Numbered from the stretch's first letter, positions 7,344 through 17,144 are shown. The stretch is DNA of 64,000 nucleotides from Deltaproteobacteria bacterium (GCA_002719955.1 PBFW01000073.1:1-64000); one strand, 5' to 3'. Notes: generated by a model not told the origin, from the letters alone. Numbers and translations are program-made.

Positions 7344-8762
7344 TTAGCCCAAGGTCTCTTCGTAGAGCGCCTCGATCGCGGCGATCCGCTCGTCGAGTTG
7401 CTCCGGCTTCCAATCCGTCGTCGGGATCGGCGGATGGACGACGACGTCGACGGTCGTCGGGCGAATCACGATACCCTTGCGAGGAAGCGCGTCGAGCGCG
7501 TTCTTCAAGACGACGGGGACGATCGGCACGCCCGCAGCCATCGCCATGTGAAAAGCACCCTTCTTGAACTTCCCGAGCTTTCTGGTCGCGCTGCGCGTGC
7601 CCTCTGGTGCGACTACGACGGACAGACCCTTTCGCATGGCGTCCACCGCCGGCTTCATCGCCTCGATCGCCTTCCTCCGATCTCCCCGGTCGACGAAGAC
7701 CACGCCCGCCGCCTTCATGAGAGCACCGACGATCGGCGTCGACTCGAGTTCCTTCTTGGCGACACCCACGACATCGCGGCGCGTGAGCTTCGCCATCAGG
7801 ATCGAGTCGAGACCGCTCTGATGGTTAAAGATGAACACGGCCGGACGATGGGACCAGAGATGCTCCTCCCCTTCGACGTTGAGAGAGACGCCGGTCAAAT
7901 CCGTGGTCAACTCGGCATAGGTCGAGAGCATCAAATCGGCACCCTTGCGAAGGCTTCCGCTCGCAAGCGCCGCAGGCAATCCGACCATCGCCGCCGGGCC
8001 CAGCGAGGCAAGCGACCCGGCAAGCCCCGCGATTTCCCGCGCGCTCGGACGCCCTCGACTGCTGAATTCATAGACCGGCCAACCCCGGCGCGCGCCCACC
8101 CGTGCCAATTCCTGATCTGGATTCACCAACCTCGGTTTGCCGACCAGATCGAGCAACGCCAGATCGTCGTGGCTGTCGGAGTAGAAATAGCTCTGCGACA
8201 GGTCGACATCGTGCGCGGCGGCAAAGCTGCTTGCCGCTTCGGATTTTCCCTCCTGCCAGCACGCGGGTCGCTCGACCTTCCCGGTGAACTTCCCATCCTC
8301 GAATTCGAGTTCGGTGCATAATACGTGTTCGATCCCGAGCTCTCTGGCCAGCGCATCGATCTGGAAGTGCGTGGCGGAGGAAACGATCGCGACGTGATGC
8401 CCTCGCTCCTGATGGGCCTTGACGAGCGCCATCGATTCCGGGTAGATGTCGGCGACGAGGTGTTTTGCGAAGACGCGTTCTCCCTTCTCCAGCAGCTCCT
8501 CCTCGGTCAAGCCGATCAGATTCGTGGAGGTCTCCTCGAGAAAAGTCGGGAAGCTCGTACGCTTCGCCCCGAACCGAAAGGTCCCCGCAGCGGCCTCCAT
8601 TACATTGGAGAACGACATGCCCTCATTCGCAAACTTTTCCTTCATGAAACCGACGGCCGAAAAGCCAGCCAGCAACGTCCGATCGACATCGAAGAAGGCC
8701 GCAATTTTTGGACCACTCGGTGAGCGATCGATTTCCCGCGTGAGTTCTCTGCGCGAAGGCAT
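7344..8762 (-). CDS. HAD-IB phosphatase fused to 1-acyl-glycerol-3-phosphate acyltransferase (PlsC)
   Basis: 472 residues in two domains. Residues 20-235 form a HAD-IB hydrolase: FFDVDRT with Asp25/Asp27, then YSDSHDDLALL near 194-204 as the acidic motif. Residues about 280-460 form a PlsC-type acyltransferase with NHQSGLD (313-319) and PEGTRS (386-391). The fusion could make phosphatidate from lysophosphatidate and dephosphorylate a lipid phosphate, linking PlsB (upstream) to diacylglycerol for the WS/DGAT encoded just before it. Similar fusions are known in Actinobacteria and 'deltaproteobacteria'; which phosphate ester is cut is not known. GAGGAG precedes the ATG, and the gap to WS/DGAT is 23 bases. 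Confidence 0.9.
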   Translation of the reverse strand: MPSRRELTREIDRSPSGPKIAAFFDVDRTLLAGFSAVGFMKEKFANEGMSFSNVMEAAAGTFRFGAKRTSFPTFLEETSTNLIGLTEEELLEKGERVFAKHLVADIYPESMALVKAHQERGHHVAIVSSATHFQIDALARELGIEHVLCTELEFEDGKFTGKVERPACWQEGKSEAASSFAAAHDVDLSQSYFYSDSHDDLALLDLVGKPRLVNPDQELARVGARRGWPVYEFSSRGRPSAREIAGLAGSLASLGPAAMVGLPAALASGSLRKGADLMLSTYAELTTDLTGVSLNVEGEEHLWSHRPAVFIFNHQSGLDSILMAKLTRRDVVGVAKKELESTPIVGALMKAAGVVFVDRGDRRKAIEAMKPAVDAMRKGLSVVVAPEGTRSATRKLGKFKKGAFHMAMAAGVPIVPVVLKNALDALPRKGIVIRPTTVDVVVHPPIPTTDWKPEQLDERIAAIEALYEETLG

Positions 8763-8785
8763 GGTATTGATCTCCTCTCTTCGGG

Positions 8786-10234
8786 TCAGGAAGGGCTCTC
8801 ACCGCCGTCACACGGCCCATCGAACGTGACGCACGCAGCTTCGGCGATTTCGAGAAAGGACCCCTCGATCGCATCGGCGAAGAGTTCCAGGTCGGGAACG
8901 CTCTCGAAGTCCGCATTGAAGCCCCAACAGAGCTTCCCGGCATAGCTGACGAGAGCCACACCGAGCGCTGTGCTGTCTGCAATCGGCACCTGTGAATAGA
9001 GCGACTCGAGCCGCGCTCCGAGCAGATAGAGCGCCTGCTGCGGCCCCGGAACATTCGTCACCATCATGTTGTAGGGCGCCGAACCCGAGGCCGATCGGCT
9101 CGCGAGCGAGAGCAGGATCGTGGGCGTCCACTCGGCGATATTCATGATCAGATCGGCGTCGAGTGCCTGCTTCGACGCCTTGAGTTCTTCGGTCGCGGCC
9201 TGGATCTTTTGTACGCGAGCCCTGGGGTCGCTCTCGTCGAGCGGCGCGCGAACGAACCATTGGGAGACCCGATTGCCCATGTCTCGGTCGTCGGAGCTGC
9301 GAATACTCACAGGCGCGGCAATGCGAAAATCGACGCCCTCGAGTTCATGTCCACGCGCCTGGAGGAACCTGCGGACGGCCCCGGTCACGGTGGCGAGAAC
9401 GACATCGTTGATCGTGCAGCCCAGCGCTCGACGCACTTTCTTGACGTCTTCGAGCGGCATATCCCGCCAGTCGAATCGACGGTGCGGCCCGATCGCCTCG
9501 TTGAGCGGTGTCTTCGACGGCTCTTCTCGCATCGAACTCATCATGTCCGCAACCGAGCGCACCCGCGTCACGACCTCCTCACGAAGTTCGTAGAGCTCGT
9601 TCATCGCGTCACGCATGCCTCGTGCAGCCCGGCGCGGTAGCCCGACGTAACGACCCAATTCGTCCGTTAGAAGCCGCGTCGGACTTGGGGCCTTCCGCGG
9701 CGCCCACACCGGTGCTTTCTCACGCTCGGTCTCTCTCGGATCGGTCGAATGCAGAATCTGGGCCAGGTCTTTTCCAGCCATTCCATCCACCATGCAGTGA
9801 TGAATCTTGCTGATGACCGCGAAACGATCTCCCTCCAGCCCTTCGACCAGCCACGCCTCCCAGAGCGGTTTCGAGTGGTCGAGCGGTTGGGCCATGATTC
9901 GCGCGGACAGCTTCTTGAGCTGCTCATCCGTCCCAGGCCGTGGCAGACTCGTGTGGCGAACGTGGTATTCGAGATTGAATTCGGGGTCGTCGACCCAGAC
10001 GGGATGCCCGACGACAGGAATCCATTGAAGCTTCTGCCGGTATCGTGGGATGAGATGGAGCACGGACTCCGTCGCCTTTCGGTAGGCGGTGATGTCGATC
10101 CCGCCGTCTGCGTTCGCCATGGGTCCCGCCTCGTAGATCAGGGTGGCGGAGACGTGAAGCGGACTCCATGGCTTCTCGAGCACCAGAAAAGAAGTGTCCA
10201 TTGCGGTGAGTCGTTCATAGTGGGCCGTACTCAT
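8786..10234 (-). CDS. Wax ester synthase/diacylglycerol acyltransferase (WS/DGAT)
   Basis: 482 residues, full length for the bacterial WS/DGAT family. The catalytic HHxxxDG motif is present as HHCMVDG (His145, His146, Asp150). Other family landmarks are PLWEAWLVEGL, a C-terminal TNVPGPQQALYLLGARL and a final ALVSYAGKLCWGFNAD. It transfers acyl-CoA to diacylglycerol or a fatty alcohol to make storage lipid. Its ATG overlaps the plsB stop by four bases (ATGA) with GGGAGG upstream, so the two are translationally coupled. Wax ester versus triacylglycerol preference cannot be read from sequence. Confidence 0.95.
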   Translation of the reverse strand: MSTAHYERLTAMDTSFLVLEKPWSPLHVSATLIYEAGPMANADGGIDITAYRKATESVLHLIPRYRQKLQWIPVVGHPVWVDDPEFNLEYHVRHTSLPRPGTDEQLKKLSARIMAQPLDHSKPLWEAWLVEGLEGDRFAVISKIHHCMVDGMAGKDLAQILHSTDPRETEREKAPVWAPRKAPSPTRLLTDELGRYVGLPRRAARGMRDAMNELYELREEVVTRVRSVADMMSSMREEPSKTPLNEAIGPHRRFDWRDMPLEDVKKVRRALGCTINDVVLATVTGAVRRFLQARGHELEGVDFRIAAPVSIRSSDDRDMGNRVSQWFVRAPLDESDPRARVQKIQAATEELKASKQALDADLIMNIAEWTPTILLSLASRSASGSAPYNMMVTNVPGPQQALYLLGARLESLYSQVPIADSTALGVALVSYAGKLCWGFNADFESVPDLELFADAIEGSFLEIAEAACVTFDGPCDGGESPS

Positions 10235-12621
10235 GCCAAGACCTCCCGTTCATCTCCCAAGCGAAGCGCGCCGGCGCGACGCGCGGAGGCCAGGGCATCG
10301 ATCGTGTCGATGCGGCGAATCGTGTCGTGGAGCTCGTATGCAAAGCGAAGGCGCCGCTCCGCGAGCTCACCCCCCGCGGTGTCCAGGATCTGGACATTCT
10401 CCGCGAGTCGCACACCATTCTGAAGCAGCGTCTTCGAAACCGATTCCACACTTCGGATGCGCCGCTGCCTCAGATACTGCTTCCCCGAGACCAGGCACTC
10501 TCGAACGAGGTCGGACTCGTCTGCCACCGGTTCCTCCCCCCGCACGACGAGCCGGTCGGCCACGATGGCGTACGCCTCGAAGAAGGCTCTCAGAGTGCGG
10601 TGGGCATGAAAGGGCCGAATCGACTCGAGGAGTTCACGGGCCTCATCTGGATCGTTGACCCGCTCCTCCCAATCCCGAGCATTGAACGAGAGTTCCTCGC
10701 GGATCTCTTCGCGAAACTGCTCCTTGTCCGAAAAGAAGAAGTCGAATTTCAGCAGATCCCGAATTCTCAGGGTTTCGCTCCAGAACTTCTCGGCACCCTT
10801 TCCGACCGGAGCATCCGCCGCACAAAGCAGCGCGAGTTCGCCGATTGCGGCGGTCGTCAGGAAGTGAATCACCGTGTTGCGATAGTAGGCCGCGGCGAGA
10901 TGTTGCCCGGGCGCGACGGAATAGATCACCTCGGGTCCTTCGTCGAATCGCTCCAGCACATGGCTCTCGACGAGCAGATCAAGCGTTCCACTCACGTCTT
11001 CGACAGAATCGAATCGAATCTTCTCCGAGGTGGGCAGCCCGCGACTCGTGACGTAGCGGGCGAGGTCGACCAGCGCCCGATGGATCTCGGCAAGGCTCAT
11101 CGCCCGATCGCCCGCCCCCAGCACCGCGAGCATCGCCAACGAGATCGGCGTCATCGGCGTTACGCGATTGATACGCGCACAGACTTCGAAAGCGAGCTTC
11201 GGGACCATCAGGTCGTCGTTTTCGCTCTCTCCGGTCGAAGGACCCAGCGCATCCCGGAGCGACAGGGGTTCGCCGAATCGAAGATCGATATTGCCATATC
11301 GACGCCCGAGCCCCTTCAGGAAACGAAAGAGCCAACCGATACCCTCTCGTTGCTTCGGAGCGCCGCGCTGTTCGGCTGCGTAGTCGCCGACTTCGGAGAT
11401 CTGGTCGTAGGCGACGGAGACCGGAATGAGGATCACGTCGTCGCTCTTTCCTCTCAGATAGGAGTCGACCACGTAGGCGAGCAAACCGTAACGGGGAGGA
11501 AGCATCTTTCCCGATCGGGATCGCCCGCCCTCGATGAACCATTGCAACGGGAAGCGCTTCTCCACCAAAAAATCGATGTAGCTTCGAAGGACGAACTTGT
11601 AGATTTCGTTGTCCTTGAAGCTGCGCCGGATAAAGAAGATCCCGGCGCGGCGAGCCACCGGTCCAGCGGGGAAAAAATTCATGTTGTCACCACCCGCCGT
11701 GTGGCTCGGGGGGAGCCCTTCTTCGTGCAGGGCGCGAAAGACGACCGGGTGATCCAGATTCGACTTGTGGGTCGGCAGGAACACGACGGGATGTTCCGCC
11801 GTGAGTTTGCGAATCGAATCGATCTGCACGGGGTCCACGTTCAGATGGTCGTAGCCCCGCGTGGAGGAGGATCTGCATAGCCGAGCGAAGACGTCGATCC
11901 AGAGCGGGCTCTGATCCGCTGCGATTTCCCGGAGATAGCGAGCCGCATCTCTCTTGACCCGAGCGGCGGGACGCGCGAGATCGCGCGCCAGGCGATCCAG
12001 CCCGCCCTGAAAGGCCGGGCGCGCGAGCACTTCCTCCTCGAGGAAACGGGGGATCTTGTAGCGACCGCCGCGGAATCCACGCTCTGCCCGGTCGAGCGCC
12101 AGCGCCGCCTGCTGCGTCACGAAACGTTCGAAACCAACGGTCTCCGCGACGTCGGCGCCGAGCGCCTGCTGCCATCGGGCGCGCAGATCCGAAGCGAGCG
12201 CGGGCTCCCCAACAACGACTCTGCAGCGATCGGACGAAAATTTCCGGATCCATCCGGCCCGCACCCGTCCCGGGTCACGCGGATCCCCGAAACTGATGAG
12301 ATCGGAAACACTCGCCTCGCGACGTCCCTCGCGCTCTGGGGCGAGCCAGACGACGCGAAGGGGAACGACCGCCCGATTCTGCGTCATCGCGAGCGCCGCT
12401 TCGAGAGCGCCATTGCGCTGGTGTGGCCGGCGCTGACGGCGGCGAGAGCTCGGGATCCGGATCGCTTCGACGTCGGTCGGCGCGATCGAAGCCGGCCGAT
12501 TCGTCTCGAGCCAGTCGCGCAGCACCTGCTCGTCGAGGCCCGAGGCGGCGTCGAGAAGGAAAAGCGCCCGGCGGGGTAAGTGGCTCGGCCATAGCGGGCC
12601 CGGAGGTGGGGGCGTTTCCAT
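10231..12621 (-). CDS. plsB: Glycerol-3-phosphate 1-O-acyltransferase
   Basis: 796 residues, near the usual length of PlsB. The acyltransferase blocks are HKSNLDHP (285-292), GPVARRAGIFFIRRSF (320-335), and FIEGGRSRSGK (362-372) with PPRYGLL following. The enzyme puts the first acyl chain on sn-glycerol-3-phosphate at the inner membrane. It heads the minus-strand lipid operon (PlsB, WS/DGAT, HAD-PlsC, perhaps LRAT), which covers acylation from glycerol-3-phosphate to neutral lipid. GGAG lies eight bases before the ATG. It diverges from a LysR-type gene, a candidate regulator. Confidence 0.95.
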   Translation of the reverse strand: METPPPPGPLWPSHLPRRALFLLDAASGLDEQVLRDWLETNRPASIAPTDVEAIRIPSSRRRQRRPHQRNGALEAALAMTQNRAVVPLRVVWLAPEREGRREASVSDLISFGDPRDPGRVRAGWIRKFSSDRCRVVVGEPALASDLRARWQQALGADVAETVGFERFVTQQAALALDRAERGFRGGRYKIPRFLEEEVLARPAFQGGLDRLARDLARPAARVKRDAARYLREIAADQSPLWIDVFARLCRSSSTRGYDHLNVDPVQIDSIRKLTAEHPVVFLPTHKSNLDHPVVFRALHEEGLPPSHTAGGDNMNFFPAGPVARRAGIFFIRRSFKDNEIYKFVLRSYIDFLVEKRFPLQWFIEGGRSRSGKMLPPRYGLLAYVVDSYLRGKSDDVILIPVSVAYDQISEVGDYAAEQRGAPKQREGIGWLFRFLKGLGRRYGNIDLRFGEPLSLRDALGPSTGESENDDLMVPKLAFEVCARINRVTPMTPISLAMLAVLGAGDRAMSLAEIHRALVDLARYVTSRGLPTSEKIRFDSVEDVSGTLDLLVESHVLERFDEGPEVIYSVAPGQHLAAAYYRNTVIHFLTTAAIGELALLCAADAPVGKGAEKFWSETLRIRDLLKFDFFFSDKEQFREEIREELSFNARDWEERVNDPDEARELLESIRPFHAHRTLRAFFEAYAIVADRLVVRGEEPVADESDLVRECLVSGKQYLRQRRIRSVESVSKTLLQNGVRLAENVQILDTAGGELAERRLRFAYELHDTIRRIDTIDALASARRAGALRLGDEREVLA

Positions 12622-12687
12622 GGCAGGATCTCCAATTGGCTCAAGGGATTCTTAGATCGGGCCTTTGGATTACTCAAATGAATGATT

Positions 12688-12701
12688 ATGATAGATATCA
12701 T
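12688..12701. promoter_or_regulatory. Perfect 14-base palindrome at the LysR gene start
   Basis: ATGATA-GA-TATCAT (12688-12701) is a perfect 6-2-6 inverted repeat in an AT-rich patch of the divergent plsB/LysR gap, overlapping the chosen LysR start. LysR-type regulators commonly bind such dyads and repress their own genes. A site controlling both directions is inferred from position alone. Confidence 0.45.
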
Positions 12702-13656
12702 GCGTCAGACGCATTTAGCTGGAATTGACCTGAATCTGCTCGTGGCCCTGGATGCCCTCCTTCGAGAGCAAAGCGTCACGCGTGCCGCGACCGAGGTCGG
12801 CCTGAGCCAGCCTGCGATGAGCCGGGCGCTGGCCAGGCTTCGTGATCTCTTCGACGACCCGATCCTGGTGCGCGCTGGCCACTCGATGGTGCCGACGCCG
12901 AGGGCCCTGGAGATCGCCGTGCCCCTGGGCCGCTCGATCGAGGCGATCCGGCGAACCCTCGAGCCACCCGGCGATTTCGATCCCCTGCGCGCTCGGCGGG
13001 AATTCGCGCTGAGTGCGGTCGACACCACTCAGGCCTTCGTCTTGCCTCGGCTCCTCGGGCATCTCGGCGAGGCCGCTCCCGGCGTCGAGGTCACGACCGC
13101 ACCGATTCGATCGACGAGCGAGGCGTTCGCCGGCCTCGCTTCCGGCGACCGTGACCTCGCGATCGGACGTTTCGAATCCACGCCGGACGGAATTCGGCAG
13201 AGGGTCCTCTACCACGATCGAATCGTCTGCCTCGTTCGCAAGGAACATCCACGTATCCGTGGCAAGCTCACCCTGAAGGCCTATCTCGCGGAGGCCCATC
13301 TCGCCCAGGAATCTGCCAGCCCGATGGAGAGGCCCTTCACGATCGAGAGTCTTCTCGCCGAGCAGGGCTTGAACCGACGGGTGGCTTGCACGGTGGAGAA
13401 CCTGGCGATCGCTCCCTTCGTCGTGGCCCGCACCGACCTGCTGTGTTCCGCGCCGGGTCGGACGATCACCCCCTTCGCGGAGGGTCTGGGTGTCCGCATC
13501 CTCGAACCGCCCTTCGAGGCGCCTGGCTTCGACCTTCACCTGGCGTGGCACGAGCGCAACGAACGCGACCCGGGACATGATTGGCTCCGGAAGACGGTAC
13601 TCGGGCTATTCGGGGAAGGTGACGCTTCGCTCGGGGCGTCGGATCCGAGCAATTAG
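12700..13656 (+). CDS. LysR-family transcriptional regulator (NodD-like)
   Basis: 318 residues from the ATG at 12700. The N-terminal winged HTH is textbook: GIDLNLLVALDALLREQSVTRAATEVGLSQPAMSRALARLR (about residues 8-48), then the substrate-binding domain from about residue 95. The LAGIDLNLL start is typical of the NodD/NahR-like branch. Two further in-frame ATGs lie at 12682 and 12688, with no good ribosome binding site for any, so the exact start is uncertain. It is divergent from the plsB operon and may control it or the following amidohydrolase. The effector is unknown. Confidence 0.9.
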   Translation: MRQTHLAGIDLNLLVALDALLREQSVTRAATEVGLSQPAMSRALARLRDLFDDPILVRAGHSMVPTPRALEIAVPLGRSIEAIRRTLEPPGDFDPLRARREFALSAVDTTQAFVLPRLLGHLGEAAPGVEVTTAPIRSTSEAFAGLASGDRDLAIGRFESTPDGIRQRVLYHDRIVCLVRKEHPRIRGKLTLKAYLAEAHLAQESASPMERPFTIESLLAEQGLNRRVACTVENLAIAPFVVARTDLLCSAPGRTITPFAEGLGVRILEPPFEAPGFDLHLAWHERNERDPGHDWLRKTVLGLFGEGDASLGASDPSN

Positions 13657-13671
13657 TCCGACTTTCCCGAT

Positions 13672-13698
13672 AAACCCCGATGGACGGGTTTTTCTTTC
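13672..13698 (+). terminator. Rho-independent terminator of the LysR gene
   Basis: AAACCC (13672-13677) pairs with GGGTTT (13686-13691) around an 8-base loop and runs into TTCTTTCT. It begins 16 bases after the LysR stop codon. Confidence 0.6.
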
Positions 13699-13916
13699 TC
13701 GACGAGGGCCCAAACGCTTTTGCGGACGGCGGCTGTGCTGAAACACGCTGCGCAATCAAGGTCGGGCAGCGAGCGATTCAAGAGACCCTCAGAGAGGCCG
13801 CCCCTGGGCCATTCCATGGTGAAGGAGGAAGCCTTGAATGCAAAGACCACCGCATCCGACGATCCACCCGGAAATATCTCGCGGTCCGGAGGTGCCATCC
13901 GGCCTCCCGAGCCTTC

Positions 13917-13922
13917 TATACT
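13917..13922 (+). promoter_or_regulatory. -10-like element before the amidohydrolase/amidase pair
   Basis: TATACT matches the sigma-70 -10 box at five of six bases. No convincing -35 is seen 16-18 bases upstream, so the call is tentative. Confidence 0.3.
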
Positions 13923-13982
13923 CGGCCGTCGGACGGCCCTCGCTTTTCTCCCCATGACAACCGGCCGACCCAGGAGGCAGGA

Positions 13983-15626
13983 ATGGCACACGATCTCGTG
14001 ATTCGCGGCGGCACCCTCTATGACGGAACCGGCAAGCCCGGCGCACTGGCCGACCTGGCCATCGACGGCGATCGCATCACTCAGGTGGGGGGTGCCGTCG
14101 GTGCCGGCGAGCGCGAAATCGATGCCACGGGCCTCGCGGTGGCTCCGGGCTTCATCGATCCACACACCCACTACGACGCGCAGATCTGCTGGGATCGGGA
14201 CCTCACCCCGTCCTGCTGGCAGGGAATCACGACCGTCATCATGGGCAATTGCGGTTTCACCCTCGCGCCCTGCCGCCCGGAGGACCGCGACGGCGTCATG
14301 CGCATGCTGACGCGCGTCGAAGGCATGAGTCTCGAAGCGCTGCGGACCGGAATCGATTGGACCTGGGAGAGCTTTTCCGAATATCTCGGCATGCTCGATG
14401 CGAATCCGATGAGCCTCAACGTGGGCATGCTCGCCGGTCATTCGGCCGTGCGGACCTTCGTAATGGGTGCGGCCGCAACGGAGCGAGAAGCCACGCCCGA
14501 AGAGGTAGAGGCCATGCGCGCAGAGGTGCGCGAGGCCATGGAGGCCGGTGCGCTCGGCTTTTCGACCTCGATGGCCCCCACCCATGTCGGCGGCGACGGG
14601 AAACCGGTGCCGAGTCGATTGGCGAGCGATGAAGAAGTCATCGAGCTCACCAGCGTATTATCCGAATTCGGACGCGGTGCCTTTGGAATCGTCACCCGCG
14701 ACCTCACGGACGTCGACGTACCAATCGCCGTGGCGAAGCGAACGGGAAGACCCGTCACCCTGCTCGGCATCGTGGGCGACGAGGAGAACGCGAAACTCGA
14801 ACGCGCCACGGCCGAGGGCCATTGCATCCTCCCCCAGGTCACCTGCCGACCCACCAGCATGGAATTCCGTCTGAACGAGATGAGTTTTTTCGATCAACTC
14901 CCGAGTTGGCAGGAAACGACGAAGGTGAAGGGGAAAGCCCTCTCTGCGCTGCTTCGAGACCCCTCCTTCCGAGACCGTTTCCGGGAGGACCTCGAGGGTG
15001 AGTTCGAGGGCTATCGCCTCTTCCAGGGGGACTGGGACGGCTTGTCGATTCTCGCCGCCGAAGATTCGGAGCTGCGCAAGCACGTCGGGAGCAATATCGA
15101 GGCGATCGCGGCGGCGCGCGGCCAAGATCCCCTCGACGTCTTCCTGGACATCGCGCTCGAAGACGACCTGCATATGCAATTCGGCTACACGCTCGCAGGA
15201 GACGACACCCGTGGTCCCGGGCTGTGCGATGACAACCACATGATCGGCCTGTCCGACGCCGGCGCGCATCTCACCCTGCTCGCCGACCACGCGTACACGA
15301 CCTATTTCCTCGGCCGTTGGATTCGCGAGCGCAAGCTGATGCCTCTCGAAGACGCGATCCGAAAACTGACGAGCGTCCCCGCAGCGTTCTACGGCGTTCC
15401 CGAACGCGGGGAGCTCCGGACGGGCTATTTCGCGGATGTCGTGCTATTCGACCCCGAGCGGATCATCAATCACGAGCCTGAACTCGTGAATGATCTGCCT
15501 GGGGGCAACGCGCGATTGCTGACCCGCGCCGATGGCATCGAAGCCGTGATCGTGAACGGAGGCATCACTGTGGAGCGCGGAGAACTCACGGGCGTTCGCG
15601 GGGGGCAAGTGATCCGCGGCGCCTGA
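13983..15626 (+). CDS. N-acyl-D-amino-acid deacylase-family amidohydrolase
   Basis: 547 residues, the usual length for the D-aminoacylase branch of the amidohydrolase superfamily. The N-terminus DLVIRGGTLYDGTG and the metal motif HTHYDAQ (His61, His63) are characteristic, followed by NCGFTLAPCRP and a late SDAGAH (metal-site Asp). It would hydrolyse an N-acyl amino acid or a related amide or cyclic amide. AGGAGG lies five bases before the ATG. It is 12 bases upstream of an amidase gene, so the two may act in sequence on an amide or imide substrate. Cytoplasmic, no signal peptide. Confidence 0.9.
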   Translation: MAHDLVIRGGTLYDGTGKPGALADLAIDGDRITQVGGAVGAGEREIDATGLAVAPGFIDPHTHYDAQICWDRDLTPSCWQGITTVIMGNCGFTLAPCRPEDRDGVMRMLTRVEGMSLEALRTGIDWTWESFSEYLGMLDANPMSLNVGMLAGHSAVRTFVMGAAATEREATPEEVEAMRAEVREAMEAGALGFSTSMAPTHVGGDGKPVPSRLASDEEVIELTSVLSEFGRGAFGIVTRDLTDVDVPIAVAKRTGRPVTLLGIVGDEENAKLERATAEGHCILPQVTCRPTSMEFRLNEMSFFDQLPSWQETTKVKGKALSALLRDPSFRDRFREDLEGEFEGYRLFQGDWDGLSILAAEDSELRKHVGSNIEAIAAARGQDPLDVFLDIALEDDLHMQFGYTLAGDDTRGPGLCDDNHMIGLSDAGAHLTLLADHAYTTYFLGRWIRERKLMPLEDAIRKLTSVPAAFYGVPERGELRTGYFADVVLFDPERIINHEPELVNDLPGGNARLLTRADGIEAVIVNGGITVERGELTGVRGGQVIRGA

Positions 15627-15638
15627 AGGAGCCCGCCG

Positions 15639-17144
15639 ATGCCGCCGATGCCGCCGATCACGCCCGGGGAACTCACGAGACTCGCCGAATCGCTCGGCCT
15701 TCCGCTGGCAGAGGACGAGCGCGAGGAGATCGACACGCTCCATGCCCTCGCGGAGGGTTTCATCGGAGGACTCGACCTCATCACGTCGTGTCCGGAGCCC
15801 GAACGCCCGAGCGTGCCGTTTCGCGAATCAAGCGTTCCGAGCCCGGAAGCGAACCCCCTCGGCGCCTGGGTGACGCGGACCTCCGTTCGCGAACGAGCGG
15901 ATGGACGACTCGCAGGGCGGACGCTCGCGCTCAAGGACAATATCGCCCTGGCGGGCGTGCCGATGGCGGGGGGTAGCGACTTCCTGAATGGGTACGTGCC
16001 AGAGGAGGATGCCACCATCGTTCGCCGCGTGCTCGATGAGGGCGTCGAGATCGTCGGCAAGGCCACCTGCGAATACCTGTCCGCATCCGGCGGGAGTCAC
16101 ACGAGTGCGAGCGGACGGGTTCGCAATCCCCACGATCCAACGCGCACGAGCGGCGGTTCTTCGTCGGGCTGCGGCGCGCTGGTCGCTTCTGGAGAGGTCG
16201 ATCTCGCGATCGGCGGAGACCAGGGCGGCTCGATCCGCTTCCCCGCTTCCTATTGTGGCATCGTCGGCATGAAGCCGACCCATGGCCTCGTACCCTATAC
16301 GGGCATTCTGTCGATCGATGCGCATATCGACCATACGGGGCCGATGACCGCGAATGTGATGGATAACGCGATGCTTCTCGAGGTGCTCGCCGGTTCGGAT
16401 GGGCTCGACCCTCGCCAGGGCATCGTCGCGACGGAGAATTATTCGACCGCCGCCTCGCGGGGCGTCGAGGGGTTGAGAATCGGCGTGCTCACCGAAGGGT
16501 TTCACGAGTCCGTGGATCCCGGGGTGGAGGCGTCCGTCCGGGATGCGATCGCTTCCCTCGAATCGCGAGGCGCCCATGTTGTGCCCGTCTCCGTTCCCAA
16601 TCACGCTGTGCACGGTGGTCTCGTCCTGCCCTTTCTTCTGATCGGCGGTTTCGAATTGATCGCCGGGGGTGGGTTTCCATCCCACGCCTGTCAGCCGATC
16701 CCCTTCGGTCTGGCCGAGGCCTTTGCCCGTTGGCGGACACATAACGAAGAGATGCCGCCCAATGTCAAGCTGATGCTCCTGGTGGGTGCCCATGCACGAG
16801 CGCATGGCGGGGAGGCGGTCTATGCCAAGGCGGTGCGCTTGAGGGAGGCCGCAAGACAAGATTACGATCGGGTCCTCGCGGAGATCGATGCGTTGGTCAT
16901 GCCGACGACGCCGACGACGGCACCGCCGCTGCCGTCGGAAGCGCCCAGCTTCGTAGAAACGATGCGTGCGATCTCGACCGGTGTCGCCAATACCGCGCAA
17001 TTCGATGCAACCGGACATCCGGCGATTTCGGTGCCGAGCAACGCTTCGCGGGGCCTGCCCGTCGGCTCGATGTTCGTGGGCCGCTATTGGGACGAGGCGA
17101 CCCTCTACCGGCTTGCTGCCGCCGTCGAGGCCGACCGCGAGTAG
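15639..17144 (+). CDS. Amidase (amidase-signature family)
   Basis: 501 residues with the Ser-cisSer-Lys catalytic set: Lys99 in LALKDNIALAG, the Gly/Ser-rich loop TSGGSSSGCGALVASGEVDL (170-189) and the nucleophile Ser198 in GGDQGGSIRFPAS. It hydrolyses a carboxamide to acid and ammonia. It lacks GatA-specific context, so tRNA amidation is unlikely. AAGGAG stands seven bases before the first ATG; a second ATG occurs three codons later. It is probably co-transcribed with the D-aminoacylase-type gene 12 bases upstream. Confidence 0.92.
   Translation: MPPMPPITPGELTRLAESLGLPLAEDEREEIDTLHALAEGFIGGLDLITSCPEPERPSVPFRESSVPSPEANPLGAWVTRTSVRERADGRLAGRTLALKDNIALAGVPMAGGSDFLNGYVPEEDATIVRRVLDEGVEIVGKATCEYLSASGGSHTSASGRVRNPHDPTRTSGGSSSGCGALVASGEVDLAIGGDQGGSIRFPASYCGIVGMKPTHGLVPYTGILSIDAHIDHTGPMTANVMDNAMLLEVLAGSDGLDPRQGIVATENYSTAASRGVEGLRIGVLTEGFHESVDPGVEASVRDAIASLESRGAHVVPVSVPNHAVHGGLVLPFLLIGGFELIAGGGFPSHACQPIPFGLAEAFARWRTHNEEMPPNVKLMLLVGAHARAHGGEAVYAKAVRLREAARQDYDRVLAEIDALVMPTTPTTAPPLPSEAPSFVETMRAISTGVANTAQFDATGHPAISVPSNASRGLPVGSMFVGRYWDEATLYRLAAAVEADRE

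Larger units (their letters stand above)
13657..13982. other. Intergenic region without a supported gene
   Basis: This 326-base gap holds the LysR terminator (13672-13698) and a -10-like TATACT (13917-13922) 61 bases before the amidohydrolase start. A reading frame is open through it on the plus strand in frame with the amidohydrolase, but its composition is Arg/Cys-rich and unlike the family, and it lacks a ribosome binding site. I see no RNA gene. Confidence 0.6.

Noticed and set aside
13653-14585. Minus-strand open frame of about 310 codons
   Set aside because: Antisense shadow of the D-aminoacylase gene; no family resemblance and Gly/Arg/His-rich.
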